Origin: G963422275 sp963422275
Lineage (GTDB): Bacteria; Pseudomonadota; Alphaproteobacteria; Rhodobacterales; Rhodobacteraceae
Direction of reading: 5' to 3'
DNA length: 64,000 nucleotides
Assembly (NCBI GenBank): GCA_963422275.1
Contig: OY729418.1
Location: forward strand, 1,364,001 to 1,428,000
Shown: in pieces, positions 36,154 to 45,590 of the stretch
Position numbering within the stretch: the stretch's first letter is position 1
Layout: each line of letters begins with the position of its first letter
Notes under the pieces: model-generated
Database searches by the model: none
What the model was told of the DNA's origin: nothing
Seen by the model: the letters and a program-made list of their open reading frames with translations, nothing else
Made by a program: the position numbers and the translations under genes

Positions 36154-36789
36154 ATGGTGGAAGCGACTCACACAACCTTGGCGGAAGGCCAGAATGGCTT
36201 GGAGCCTGTGGGGAGAAAACTGAGGAAGCGGAGGCGCGCGCTCGGCCTTACACTTCAGGATGTGGCGGATGGAGCTGGCCTGTCAATCGGATTCATCTCG
36301 CAACTCGAGAGGGACCTGACCTGGCCATCGCTATCCTCGCTTGCAGCGATATCGCAAGTCCTGCAAGTCAACATCAACGACCTTCTCGTCATGCCCAGCG
36401 GCGCCTCGACCACAACCAGATCCGGCGAACGCCATCCCTATCCTCTTGAAAGCCGAGAATTCAACTACGAGCGGATTTCCGCCTGTTTTCCGGGACGCAA
36501 ATTGAGCGCCGTCATACTGAATGAAGCCCCGGGGCACAGAAGCGAGCCGATTCAGCATGAAGGCGAAGAGCTGTTTTTTGTGCTCGCGGGCTCCGTTACA
36601 GTCGAGATCGAGGGTCGGCGCACCATCCTCCGCAAAGGGGATTCAATCCATTTCCCTTCGCATCTCCGGCATTCGACCTGGAATCACACGTCGGATGCCG
36701 CCAGCATACTGGTTGTTTTGACAATGGACATATTTGGCGAGTCTCCAGAAGGCGACGAATTGCCCGGAACCAAGGCCCGGAAGAGTTGA
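36154..36789 (+). CDS. XRE-family regulator with cupin sensor domain
   Basis: A 211-residue regulator from ATG 36154. Residues ~15-75 are an XRE helix-turn-helix (LTLQDVADGAGLSIGFISQL, then SLSSLAAISQVLQV). Residues ~125-195 are a cupin_2 sensor (IQHEGEELFFVLAGSVTVEI, RKGDSIHFPSHLRHSTWNH). This architecture controls amino-acid and amine catabolism genes. It is followed by an ABC transporter and hyuA, its likely targets. The mini-element just upstream may change its expression. A truncated paralogue lies at 55046. Confidence 0.92.
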   Translation: MVEATHTTLAEGQNGLEPVGRKLRKRRRALGLTLQDVADGAGLSIGFISQLERDLTWPSLSSLAAISQVLQVNINDLLVMPSGASTTTRSGERHPYPLESREFNYERISACFPGRKLSAVILNEAPGHRSEPIQHEGEELFFVLAGSVTVEIEGRRTILRKGDSIHFPSHLRHSTWNHTSDAASILVVLTMDIFGESPEGDELPGTKARKS

Positions 36790-36843
36790 CATGGGCCTGC
36801 AAAAATTCACGATGAGTTCTCGAAGAAGAAAGGAAGCGAAAAA

Positions 36844-38424
36844 ATGAAGAGCCTGTTCAAAACCCTTGTGGCCTGTGCTGCCGCGGCGTGCGTTGCGTCC
36901 GCCGCACTTGCCGAGCGCGTGCTTCGGCTAGACGAGGTTGCCGTGGGCGAACTCGATCCAGGAAAGGCATCAGACTACGCCGACACAATCCTGATGTTCA
37001 ATGTGTATGACACGCTTGTGCTTCCGCGCCAAGGAGGCCCGGGACATGTTCCGCATCTCGCCGAAAGCTGGGAGGGCGAAGGCACATCCTACACTTTCAA
37101 GTTGAGGCAGGACGTGCAGTTCCAAAGCGGCAATCTGCTGACAGCCGAGGATGTCGTATTCTCATTCGACCGGATGGTCACGCTCGGGCAAGGGTTGTCC
37201 TTCCTGTTCGGAGACGTCGAAAAGGTCGAAGCGATCGACGCTCACACCGTACGCTTCACCTTGGCGCGTCCGTACGCACCGTTCGTTTCCTCGCTGGTTC
37301 GCCTGCCCATTGTCGACAAGAAGCTGGTCATGGCCAACCTTGCCGATGGAGAGGGCGAAATGATGGATTGGGGACAGGCCCACCTTTCGGCCAATGGAGC
37401 CGGGACCGGCGCCTACATCGTTCAGTCCCACAATCCTCTGGAAGAAACCGTCCTGGTGAAGAACGACAGCTACTTCCTAGGCATTGGCGAAAAAGCGCCG
37501 GATACAGTGCGGCTTCGATACGGCTTGGAGGCCGTCACGGTTCGAACGCTCATTGCCCAGGGCGAGCATGACATCTCGTCGCAATGGCTGCCGCCTGAAG
37601 TCATGAAAGCCTTGGCTGATGACGGGAACCAGCTCCTGTTCGAAGGTGGGACTGGATCGTTCTACTACAAGATGAACACAACGAAGCCACCCCTTGACGA
37701 CATTCACTGCCGATTGGCGCTGGCTAACGCATTCGACTACGAATCCGTGCTGAAAGTCATCGCGATCTCGGAGAATGTCGCTGGCGGAACGGCGGCGACC
37801 GGTGCAATTACCGCCGGAATGTTCGGTGCCAATCCCTCTGACCAGCCGCTGCAGCGGGACATCGAAGCGGCAAAGGCTCATCTTGCCCAGTGCCAGTACG
37901 ACCCGGCGGAATTCTCCATAGACATAACTTGGATAGCCGAGGTTCCCCTCGAAGAGCGGCTGGCTTTGCTCCTTCAGGCGAACCTCGCGGAGGTCGGGAT
38001 CAGCTCAACTGTCACGAAGGTGCCCTGGGCGTTGTTCGCCGACATGGTTTCGAAGCCGGAGAACACGCCGCATGTCTCGCAGATCTACGTAACGGCAGTC
38101 ACTGGTGATCCCGACACGCTGCTCTACGGAATGTACCACTCCAGCGCAGCGGGAACTTGGCAGTCTCCCGAGTATCTGAACGACCCCGAAGCGGACAGGC
38201 TGCTCGAAGCCGGACGCGCGGGTGCAACCGATGCAGAGCGCGAGATGGCATACTCGGCACTCAACGAGCGTCTGCTGGCGATTGCGCCAACGATCTACGG
38301 GTACGATCAGCTGAGCGTTTTCGTGGCGCGGCCGAACATCAAGGTGCCCGCAATGTCCGACCCGTCAATGGCGTTCGGCCTGGACACCATGGGTTTCTCC
38401 TTCCGATTGATGGAAATCGAGTGA
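36844..38424 (+). CDS. ABC transporter substrate-binding protein, family 5 (dipeptide/oligopeptide type)
   Basis: A 526-residue SBP_bac_5 protein with a signal peptide (MKSLFKTLVACAAAACVASA, cleavage near ALA-E). It has YDTLVLPRQGGPGHVPHLAE and TFKLRQDVQFQSGNLLTAED, the usual family 5 landmarks. AGGAAGCG precedes the ATG. It binds a peptide, modified amino acid or hydantoin-like ligand in the periplasm for the downstream permeases; the linked hyu genes favour an N-carbamoyl, lactam or hydantoin compound (inference). Confidence 0.93.
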   Translation: MKSLFKTLVACAAAACVASAALAERVLRLDEVAVGELDPGKASDYADTILMFNVYDTLVLPRQGGPGHVPHLAESWEGEGTSYTFKLRQDVQFQSGNLLTAEDVVFSFDRMVTLGQGLSFLFGDVEKVEAIDAHTVRFTLARPYAPFVSSLVRLPIVDKKLVMANLADGEGEMMDWGQAHLSANGAGTGAYIVQSHNPLEETVLVKNDSYFLGIGEKAPDTVRLRYGLEAVTVRTLIAQGEHDISSQWLPPEVMKALADDGNQLLFEGGTGSFYYKMNTTKPPLDDIHCRLALANAFDYESVLKVIAISENVAGGTAATGAITAGMFGANPSDQPLQRDIEAAKAHLAQCQYDPAEFSIDITWIAEVPLEERLALLLQANLAEVGISSTVTKVPWALFADMVSKPENTPHVSQIYVTAVTGDPDTLLYGMYHSSAAGTWQSPEYLNDPEADRLLEAGRAGATDAEREMAYSALNERLLAIAPTIYGYDQLSVFVARPNIKVPAMSDPSMAFGLDTMGFSFRLMEIE

Positions 38425-38491
38425 CGAATTAATGATCGTCCGGCGCGTCATGCGACGCGCCGGGTCACCTGTTCCAACTCTAAGGCTGTAA

Positions 38492-39517
38492 ATGGCAGCT
38501 GTTTTCCGACTGCTGGCGGCACGAATTGCAGTTTCGGCGCTCGTGCTGATCGGGGTCTCAATCCTGATCTTCGCAATCGCCCGGATAATTCCCGGCGATC
38601 CGGCCCGAATAGCCCTGGGACCGAACGCGACTTCGGAACAGGTTGCAAAGCTTCGCGCCGAACTTCATCTGGACGAGCCGATCTGGGCGCAATACGGCCA
38701 TTTCGTTCATGATCTTTCGCGCGGTGAACTGGGCACCTCCCTCTACACCAACCGCCCCGTCACCACCGACATCGCCCAGTTTCTCCCGGCCACGCTCGAA
38801 CTGCTCTTTGCCGCGGGCATCCTCATGATTGGGATAGGGCTTCCGCTCGGGATTGTCTCGGCGAAATACAGGGGAGGCGTGATCGACAACGCCATACGGA
38901 TCGTCTCGTTGCTGGGCGTCTCCGCACCGAGCTTCGTCTGGGCCGTAATCCTCATGCTGCTCTTCGCCTTCTTTCTCCCCATATTCCCGATCGCAGGCCG
39001 GATATCCACGGACTACGAAATCGCTCAGGTGACGGGTTTTCTCCTGGTCGACACACTGCTCGCAGGCAACTTGGCGGCGTTTGGAAACGCTTTCTCTCAC
39101 ATCGTCCTTCCGGCACTTGCCCTCGCGTTGTCCGGAATCGGGCAGGCGGCGAGACTGACGCGGTCCAACATGGTGGAGACCTATGACAAGCCATACATCG
39201 AAATGGCCCGCTCGTACGGCTTTCCGGGCTGGCGAATTGCGAGGCGATACGCGTTCAAGCCATCGCTGATCCCGTCGCTGACGATCATCGGCCTTGATTT
39301 CGCGGCCATGCTCGGCAACGCGTTTCTCGTCGAGGCGATCTTTGCCTGGCCGGGACTGTCCCGCTACGGGGTGGCGGTGATCCTCCGCAAGGATCTCAAC
39401 GCCATCGTCGGAACCGTGCTGATCATCTCGGCAACGTTTCTGATCGCCAACCTCATCGTTGACCTGCTGATCGCGTTTCTCAATCCACGCATCCGCTATG
39501 CAAGATCGCCGCAATGA
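38492..39517 (+). CDS. ABC transporter permease, DppB type
   Basis: A 341-residue inner-membrane protein with about six helices. It has the DppB N-terminal pattern ILIFAIARIIPGDPARIALG, then LHLDEPIWAQYGHFVHDLSR. The EAA loop near ARLTRSNMVETYDKPYIEMA contacts the ATPases, and FLVEAIFAWPGLSRYGVAV is typical of the family. The gene overlaps the next permease by 4 bp. Confidence 0.93.
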   Translation: MAAVFRLLAARIAVSALVLIGVSILIFAIARIIPGDPARIALGPNATSEQVAKLRAELHLDEPIWAQYGHFVHDLSRGELGTSLYTNRPVTTDIAQFLPATLELLFAAGILMIGIGLPLGIVSAKYRGGVIDNAIRIVSLLGVSAPSFVWAVILMLLFAFFLPIFPIAGRISTDYEIAQVTGFLLVDTLLAGNLAAFGNAFSHIVLPALALALSGIGQAARLTRSNMVETYDKPYIEMARSYGFPGWRIARRYAFKPSLIPSLTIIGLDFAAMLGNAFLVEAIFAWPGLSRYGVAVILRKDLNAIVGTVLIISATFLIANLIVDLLIAFLNPRIRYARSPQ

Positions 39518-40347
39518 AACGCGCACTCGCCATTGTCGGGTCCAATCCGATGTCGTTGCTAGGAATCAGCCTGATATCCATCGTGATGCTGTCCGCCCTG
39601 CTTGCCGACTTCATCGCGCCGTTTCCGTCGCACCGCGGGACCGTCGTGGATTTCACCAACTTCAACCAACCGCCGCACTGGCCCAACGTCATGGGGACGG
39701 ATCTTGTCGGCCGCGACCTGCTGAGCCGCATCATGTACGCGTATCGCATTTCGCTGCTCCTTGGCGCGGTCGTGCTGGCTCTTGCAGTTCCGGTCGGGGT
39801 CACGGTGGGTCTGATGGCCGGGTATCTGGGCGGGTGGGTGCAGTCCGTGCTGATGCGCACAACTGACGTCTTTCTCTCGATACCGCCACTCGTTCTCGCC
39901 ATGTCTATCATGGGGGTGCTGGAACCGACGCTCCTGAACGGCATGATGGCCGTCACGGTGATGTGGTGGCCCTGGTACTCGCGTCTTGTCTGCAACATAA
40001 CGCTGGCCGAGCGCGAGGAAGGCTACGTTGTAGCTGCGGAAGTCATTGGCGCCTCCAAGTTCCACATAATGTTCAGGGAAATACTCCCGAACTGCTTTCC
40101 CGCGATATTGACCAAGATGACTCTTGACCTCGGCTTCGTCATTCTCATCGCCTCGTCGCTTTCGTTTCTCGGACTCGGTGTGCAGCCGCCAACACCGGAC
40201 CTGGGATCGATGGTGGCCGAAGGCGCCAACTACCTGCCTGACTCCTGGTGGCTGACCGTATTCCCGGGACTGGCGATTCTGGTTGCGGTGTTCGGTTTCA
40301 ATCTTCTTGGCGACACATTGCGCGAAATACTCGGAACCGATCAGTGA
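39514..40347 (+). CDS. ABC transporter permease, DppC type
   Basis: A 277-residue permease. It has NVMGTDLVGRDLLSRIMYAY (the GTDxxGRDxLSR signature of DppC), the EAA loop around GYVVAAEVIGASKFHIMFRE, and ASSLSFLGLGVQPPTPDLGS near the end. It pairs with the DppB-type permease and overlaps the first ATPase gene by GTGA. Confidence 0.93.
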   Translation: MKRALAIVGSNPMSLLGISLISIVMLSALLADFIAPFPSHRGTVVDFTNFNQPPHWPNVMGTDLVGRDLLSRIMYAYRISLLLGAVVLALAVPVGVTVGLMAGYLGGWVQSVLMRTTDVFLSIPPLVLAMSIMGVLEPTLLNGMMAVTVMWWPWYSRLVCNITLAEREEGYVVAAEVIGASKFHIMFREILPNCFPAILTKMTLDLGFVILIASSLSFLGLGVQPPTPDLGSMVAEGANYLPDSWWLTVFPGLAILVAVFGFNLLGDTLREILGTDQ

Positions 40348-41222
40348 GCGCCGCCATACTAGAGATCAACGACCTTCGCCTCAGTTTCAAGGGCCATGCC
40401 GGACAGACAGACGTGCTGCATGGAATCTCGCTGAAAATTGCGCCCGAGGAGCGGGTTGGGCTAGTCGGCGAATCGGGATCGGGCAAATCGGTGACTGCGC
40501 GGGCTGTGCTCGGCCTCATTCAATCCCTCGGCTCGGCCCGCATCTCCGGCGATATCATGTTCGACGGGGAGAATCTTGCCTCTATTCCGCCCAGCCGCCG
40601 CGACGGGCTGCTCGGCACAAGAATCTCGATGATCTTTCAGGACCCGACATCATCGCTCAATCCGGTGTTCCAGATCGGAGCGCAGTTTCATGAGGTGCTC
40701 AAGCGAGTGGAGCCCGGAATCAGTTTCAAGGAAACACGTTCCAGAGTGAACTCGATCCTGTCGAAGGTTTCGATCCCAGAGCCCGAGCGGGTGCTCAAGT
40801 CCTTTCCGTTCCAACTGTCTGGAGGGATGAACCAACGCGTAATGATTGCGATGGCGCTGGTGAACCTTCCGTCCCTGCTGATCGCCGACGAGCCGGGGAG
40901 CGCGCTCGACGTCACCGTTCAGGACCAGACGCTGAGGCTAATGCGCAAGCTGGTCGACGAGCGCCGTACGTCGGTACTGTTCATTTCGCATAACCTCGGA
41001 GTGGTTCGCGAGTTCACCGAGAGAATCTACGTGATCTACCGGGGGCGCATAGTTGAGGAGGGTCTCACCGAAGCGATATTCCGGGAGCCAAGGCATCCCT
41101 ACACGCGGGCCCTCATGGCTGCCGTGCCGAGAATAACTCGGAGCGGCATTCCCGAAGTAGAGGACGACCCAGAATTGTTCCAGGCACCGCGAGAAGTTCA
41201 TGAAGTCGGGGGCGTCTCCTGA
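40344..41222 (+). CDS. ABC transporter ATP-binding protein, DppD type
   Basis: A 292-residue ATPase from GTG 40344, which overlaps the permease stop; the longer frame from 40248 lies inside the permease gene. Walker A GLVGESGSGKSVTARAVLGL, signature LSGGMNQRVMIAMALVNLPS, Walker B LLIADEPGSALDVTVQD, and HNLGVVREFTERIYV as switch region. The usual DppD extension with Cys residues is missing, so it is about 30 residues short. It probably forms a heterodimer with the next ATPase. Confidence 0.92.
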   Translation: MSAAILEINDLRLSFKGHAGQTDVLHGISLKIAPEERVGLVGESGSGKSVTARAVLGLIQSLGSARISGDIMFDGENLASIPPSRRDGLLGTRISMIFQDPTSSLNPVFQIGAQFHEVLKRVEPGISFKETRSRVNSILSKVSIPEPERVLKSFPFQLSGGMNQRVMIAMALVNLPSLLIADEPGSALDVTVQDQTLRLMRKLVDERRTSVLFISHNLGVVREFTERIYVIYRGRIVEEGLTEAIFREPRHPYTRALMAAVPRITRSGIPEVEDDPELFQAPREVHEVGGVS

Positions 41223-42028
41223 TGCAAGACATCGTGCTCAGCGTCCAGAACCTGTCCAAGGTCTTCGATCTCGGCCGGGGCAAAGTACGGGCTGTGAACG
41301 GGTTTTCCGCCGACATCGAGAGAGGCGAGTGCATGGCCGTTGTCGGCGAGTCCGGATCCGGAAAAAGCACGATCGCGAACATGATACTTGGGATTCATGA
41401 ACCAAGTTCGGGCAAGATCGTCCTAGACGGCGAACCGTTGCCCAAGCGGCGCGCACTGAGGCACAGGAGGATGGTGCAACTGGTTCAGCAGAATCCGCTC
41501 TCCTCGCTCAATCCGAAACGTTCCGTCGGCGCTTCGATCAGGCTGGCTCTCGATGTGCACCAGATTGGCGAGCGGTCAAGCCGACAACGGCAGATCGGAT
41601 TGTTTCTGGAGGAAGTCGGGTTGCCTGGTCACTACGCGGGACGGACGCCCGAAGCGTTATCCGGCGGCGAGCGGCAAAGAGTGGCCATTGCCCGAGCGCT
41701 TGCCTGCGAGTCGAGATTGGTCGTGCTGGACGAGCCGACTTCTGCGCTGGACGTGATTGTGCAGGCGCGTATTCTCAGGCTTCTGAATGACCTGAGGTCG
41801 GCGCGCGGGCTGACTTACATCTTCATCACGCATGATCTCGCCGTCGTTCGCAACATTGCCGACCGGGTTGCGGTGCTGAAGGACGGTCAACTCCTGGAGT
41901 TGGCGCGCACAGGAACGATCTTTTCAAACCCGGGACATTCGTACACCCGAAGCCTGATCGCAGCGTCGCCGGTCGTCACCCCTGACGAAGTTACGTTGCG
42001 AGACAAGCTGAAGTTAGGAGAAAATTGA
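41222..42028 (+). CDS. ABC transporter ATP-binding protein, DppF type
   Basis: A 268-residue ATPase starting one base into the previous stop (TGATG). Walker A VVGESGSGKSTIANMILGIH, Q-loop region VQLVQQNPLSSLNPKRSVGA, signature LSGGERQRVAIARALACESR, and Walker B LVVLDEPTSALDVIVQARIL. It completes the five-component transporter with the SBP, two permeases and the DppD-type ATPase. Confidence 0.92.
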   Translation: MQDIVLSVQNLSKVFDLGRGKVRAVNGFSADIERGECMAVVGESGSGKSTIANMILGIHEPSSGKIVLDGEPLPKRRALRHRRMVQLVQQNPLSSLNPKRSVGASIRLALDVHQIGERSSRQRQIGLFLEEVGLPGHYAGRTPEALSGGERQRVAIARALACESRLVVLDEPTSALDVIVQARILRLLNDLRSARGLTYIFITHDLAVVRNIADRVAVLKDGQLLELARTGTIFSNPGHSYTRSLIAASPVVTPDEVTLRDKLKLGEN

Positions 42029-42030
42029 CA

Positions 42031-42534
42031 ATGCTCAAGGCAAAGCTTGGCCTCGCCGAAGCATTGGCCGCCCGGGAAGGACAGCCTGAGGTTTCGTTCC
42101 ATGCGTTGCACGCGCTGGCCGCCGCCGTCGCAGGCGCAAAACTGTTCACGTTGATGGTGTTTGACAGCTTGACCCGGGAGGGAAGCCGCATCTACACGAA
42201 TATGCCTGATGCCTACCCTCTCTTCGGGAGCAAGCCCCTGCCGGAAGGACCGTGGATGGAAAAGGTTGCCCGCGCACAGGAAATTTTCGTGGCCAACGAC
42301 ATCGACGCGATTGCCGACGTGTTTCCTGACCACGAGAAAATCCGGTCCCTCGGATGTGAATCGGTCATCAATGTGCCAGTCATCGCAGCGGGCACATTGC
42401 TCGGAACGATCAACTGTCTGGAACGGGCGGGCGCATACACGCCCGAGAAGGTGACTGCGGCAAAGAACCTAGCCGTTCCCGGCGTGGCCTGCTTCCTTCT
42501 ACACAAAACATTGCTCGACAGAGGAGATATATAA
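42031..42534 (+). CDS. GAF domain protein
   Basis: A 167-residue stand-alone GAF protein. ATG 42031 lies 10 bp after TAGGAG; a TTG at 42025 is possible. A hydrophobic core runs KLFTLMVFDSLTREGSRIYT, and CESVINVPVIAAGTLLGTIN is the usual GAF beta-strand pair before NCLERAGAYTPE. GAF domains bind small molecules or cyclic nucleotides. Its place between the transporter ATPases and hyuA, with tight spacing, suggests a ligand-sensing or chaperone role in this pathway; no output domain is present. Confidence 0.82.
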   Translation: MLKAKLGLAEALAAREGQPEVSFHALHALAAAVAGAKLFTLMVFDSLTREGSRIYTNMPDAYPLFGSKPLPEGPWMEKVARAQEIFVANDIDAIADVFPDHEKIRSLGCESVINVPVIAAGTLLGTINCLERAGAYTPEKVTAAKNLAVPGVACFLLHKTLLDRGDI

Positions 42535-44619
42535 TTGGCAAAGCAAGCAACTCGTGTCGCCACGGATGTCGGCGGAACGTTCACCGATCTCGTGTGTTTT
42601 CAGTCCGACCCGGACACCGGTCGCTCCTCCGTCACCACCGCGAAAGTTTCGACCACGCCGCCGGACTACGAGCGCGGGATGATGCAGGTGCTTGAAAAGG
42701 GCCGCATCAATCTTCCCGATGTCGATTTTCTGGCGCATGGAACGACCGTCGTGATAAACGCCCTCACCGAACGCAAGGGCGTGAAGGTTGGCCTGATTGC
42801 GACCGAGGGGTTTCGCGACACTCTCGAGATTGCCCGCGGCAATCGGCCGGACTTTTTCAACCTCCATTACGAGAAGCCGAAACCCTTCGTCCCGCGCTAT
42901 CTCAGGCGCGAGCTGCCTGAACGCATGAGCTACCGCGGCGAAATCATGAAACCGCTCGACCTGACCAGACTGGAGGGCATTCTGGATGGTTTCAGGAGCG
43001 ACGGCGTCCAGGCCGTTGCGATCTGTTTCCTGCACTCCTACGCAAACCCTGACCATGAACGCGAGACCGAAGCGGCAGTGAGAAACCTTTGGCCGGAGAT
43101 TCCGGTCGTTTCGTCGCACAGAGTCGCGCGGGAATGGCGCGAGTACGAACGCACCAACACGACTGTTCTTTCGGCCTATGTCCAGCCAGTGGCGGAACGG
43201 TATCTTCAGTGCCTCGACGACGGTCTGACCAAGCGGGGATTTTTGGGAAGTCCCTACGTCATGCAGTCCAATTGCGGTGTCGACTCTCTCAAGTCGGCGG
43301 CCCAGACCCCGATCACGATGATCGAATCCGGCCCTTCGTCCGGTGTTTGGGGAGCAGCGGTTCTTGGCAATCTCGTCGGAGACCCAAACGTCATCGCGCT
43401 CGACATTGGTGGAACCACTGCAAAATGCTCGCTCATCGAGGATGGCAACATCAAGATCGTCACGGACTACTGGATTGAACGGGACAGGAAGTCGTCCGGC
43501 TATCCGGTCATGGTGCCGGTCGTGGACATTGTCGAGATTGGAAACGGGGGAGGATCCATCGCCTGGGTCGACGATTTCGGAAAGCTTCATGTTGGACCGC
43601 AATCCGCGGGTGCCGTGCCGGGACCGGCAGCGTATGGGAAAGGCGGGTCCGAAGCGACAACAACCGACGCGAACCTTTGGCTGGGACGAATAAACCGGAA
43701 CTATTTCTGCGGCGGCGAGCTGGAAGCGGACATGGAGGCGGCGGAAAGGGCCATCTCGGTGATCGGACGCAAGCTAGGCCTCAGCATCGATGACGCCGCC
43801 CGCGGAATTGTGCGCATTGCCAACAACAACATGGTCAATGCCCTGAAACTCGTTTCGCTGAACCGCGGCTTCGATCCAAGAGACTTCACCTTGGTTGCGT
43901 TCGGCGGCGGTGGCGGCATGCATGCGGTCTCTCTGGCGCAGGAGCTTGGCATCAGGAAAGTCATCGTGCCCGCCGGCGCGTCGGTCTTTTCCGCTTGGGG
44001 CATGATCATGTCCGACTTGCGGCGCGACTTCATCGTGACCCGGTTAACCGACCTCGAGCCGGAGTCGGCTGCAGATATAGAGTCAATGCTGGAAGAAATC
44101 CAGCGAAGCGCAACGGAGCAGTTTGTGGCTGAAGGAGTCGGCCCCAAAGACATTTCCCTCAAGCGTTTCGGGAAATTCCGATACCAGAACCAAGAACACA
44201 CCACCGAGGTGGAACTCGGGGCGGATCGGATAGTGCCCGAAGGAATATCTGCTATCAGGGACCGGTTTCACTCCGCGTACGAACGCGAGTACACTTACCG
44301 GCTGGATGCCCCCGTGGAAATGGTGGGCGTACATGTCGTGGCCACCGCCAGGGTCGGCAAGATCGAGATGACCGAGCTCCCGCCGACCGCGAATGCCGCC
44401 AATATTGCGCAGAAGGCCGTCCGAATGGTCGACTATGCCTTGGAGGGAGTGCACGAGGCCGTCATCTATGACGGCGACAAGCTGGAGCCCGGCATGCGCC
44501 TGGACGGACCGGCGATCATAGAGGATTCCGGTTCTACGGTGGTCATGCACCCCCGCAACCATGCCAAGATAGACGGCTATGGAAATATTGCAATCGAAGT
44601 TTGGTCGCCTGAATCTTGA
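42535..44619 (+). CDS. hyuA: hydantoinase/oxoprolinase family protein, A subunit
   Basis: A 694-residue HyuA protein with a TTG start right after the GAF stop and GAGGAGAT upstream. It has the N-terminal phosphate-binding loop RVATDVGGTFTDLVCFQSDP, FLAHGTTVVINALTERKGVK, and a second ASKHA loop VIALDIGGTTAKCSLIEDGN. HyuA works with HyuB in ATP-dependent opening of hydantoin, 5-oxoproline or related lactam rings. The matching hyuB lies 14 kb away at 58889, after an island of IS and defence genes. Confidence 0.93.
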   Translation: MAKQATRVATDVGGTFTDLVCFQSDPDTGRSSVTTAKVSTTPPDYERGMMQVLEKGRINLPDVDFLAHGTTVVINALTERKGVKVGLIATEGFRDTLEIARGNRPDFFNLHYEKPKPFVPRYLRRELPERMSYRGEIMKPLDLTRLEGILDGFRSDGVQAVAICFLHSYANPDHERETEAAVRNLWPEIPVVSSHRVAREWREYERTNTTVLSAYVQPVAERYLQCLDDGLTKRGFLGSPYVMQSNCGVDSLKSAAQTPITMIESGPSSGVWGAAVLGNLVGDPNVIALDIGGTTAKCSLIEDGNIKIVTDYWIERDRKSSGYPVMVPVVDIVEIGNGGGSIAWVDDFGKLHVGPQSAGAVPGPAAYGKGGSEATTTDANLWLGRINRNYFCGGELEADMEAAERAISVIGRKLGLSIDDAARGIVRIANNNMVNALKLVSLNRGFDPRDFTLVAFGGGGGMHAVSLAQELGIRKVIVPAGASVFSAWGMIMSDLRRDFIVTRLTDLEPESAADIESMLEEIQRSATEQFVAEGVGPKDISLKRFGKFRYQNQEHTTEVELGADRIVPEGISAIRDRFHSAYEREYTYRLDAPVEMVGVHVVATARVGKIEMTELPPTANAANIAQKAVRMVDYALEGVHEAVIYDGDKLEPGMRLDGPAIIEDSGSTVVMHPRNHAKIDGYGNIAIEVWSPES

Positions 44620-44629
44620 GTTCGCAGTA

Positions 44630-45541
44630 TAAATTGCAACCGACTGTGGAAGCAGAAGCACTTGACGGCGGCGAGGATTTCGGCGGCGAGCGTGGTCCGT
44701 AGGACCTTGGGAGTTCGTTGGGTTTTTCAATGCACGCCCAGATGTCCGCTTCAAGATGGAAGATCGAGCTGTGCGCGTCGCTCCGCAACTGCTTGCGCGT
44801 CAGTGCGGGTGCCGGGCCAGCTTGGCCTTGACCGCGGCAGTCTTGCGGGTGGCGCAGGTGTCCATGGCGATGTGGATGTCCAGCCCGTCCGGGACATTGC
44901 GGTCGATCACCTTCAGGAAGTCGAGGAACTCTCTGGCCCGGTGGCGGCGATAGCACTTGCCGATGACCGAGCCGGTGGCAACGTCGAAGGCGGCGAAGAG
45001 CGAGGTCGTGCCGTTGCGCCTGTAGTCATGGGTGCGCCGCTCAGGGATGCCCGGCAGCATCGGCAGGCCGGCTGGGTTCGGTCGAGGGCCTGGATCCGGC
45101 TCTTTTCGTCGACACAGAGCACCAGCGCGCGATCCGGCGACGACATGTAGAGGCCGACAATGTCGCGGACCTTCTCCACGAAATGCGGATCGGCCGACAG
45201 CTTGAACGTCTCCGCCCGGTGCGGCTGCAGGCCGAAGGCGCCCCGGATGCGCCAGATCGACGTGTGCGACAGCCCGCCTCCTTCGCCATCGAGCGCAGCG
45301 ACCAGTGGATGGCGTCCGCAGGCCGCGGCCGCGAGGTGAGCGTTCGCTCGATCACTTGCGCCACCGCCTTGTTGCCAAGCCCGTTCGCACAACGCAGGAT
45401 CATGCGGCAGCGATCCGACAGGGAGTGCGCCACACGGTGGCGGCGAATCTGCGCTTCCAGAAATGACCGTTCCCCACCGCCCAAGATCAGGGCCGCCAGC
45501 GGCCGTCCCGTACCGCGTGCCATCGAGATGACCTCCATTGT
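44630..45541 (-). pseudogene. IS630-family transposase, frameshifted (element 1)
   Basis: Minus-strand pieces in three frames, in order: MARGTGRPLAALILGGGERS and CRMILRCANGLGNKAVA (helix-turn-helix, start 45523), then SIWRIRGAFGLQPHRAETF and LYMSSPDRALVLCVDEKSR (first catalytic Asp), then RRTHDYRRNGTTSLFAAFDV and VIDRNVPDGLDIHIAMDTCA (second Asp), ending near 44640. At least two frameshifts break it. It begins about 10 bp after the hyuA stop, so it marks the left edge of the island that splits the hyu genes. Confidence 0.7.
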
Positions 45542-45590
45542 CGGACTCGGAGGACCATCCTGCAATGAACCCTACTTCAGTGCCAAGTGA

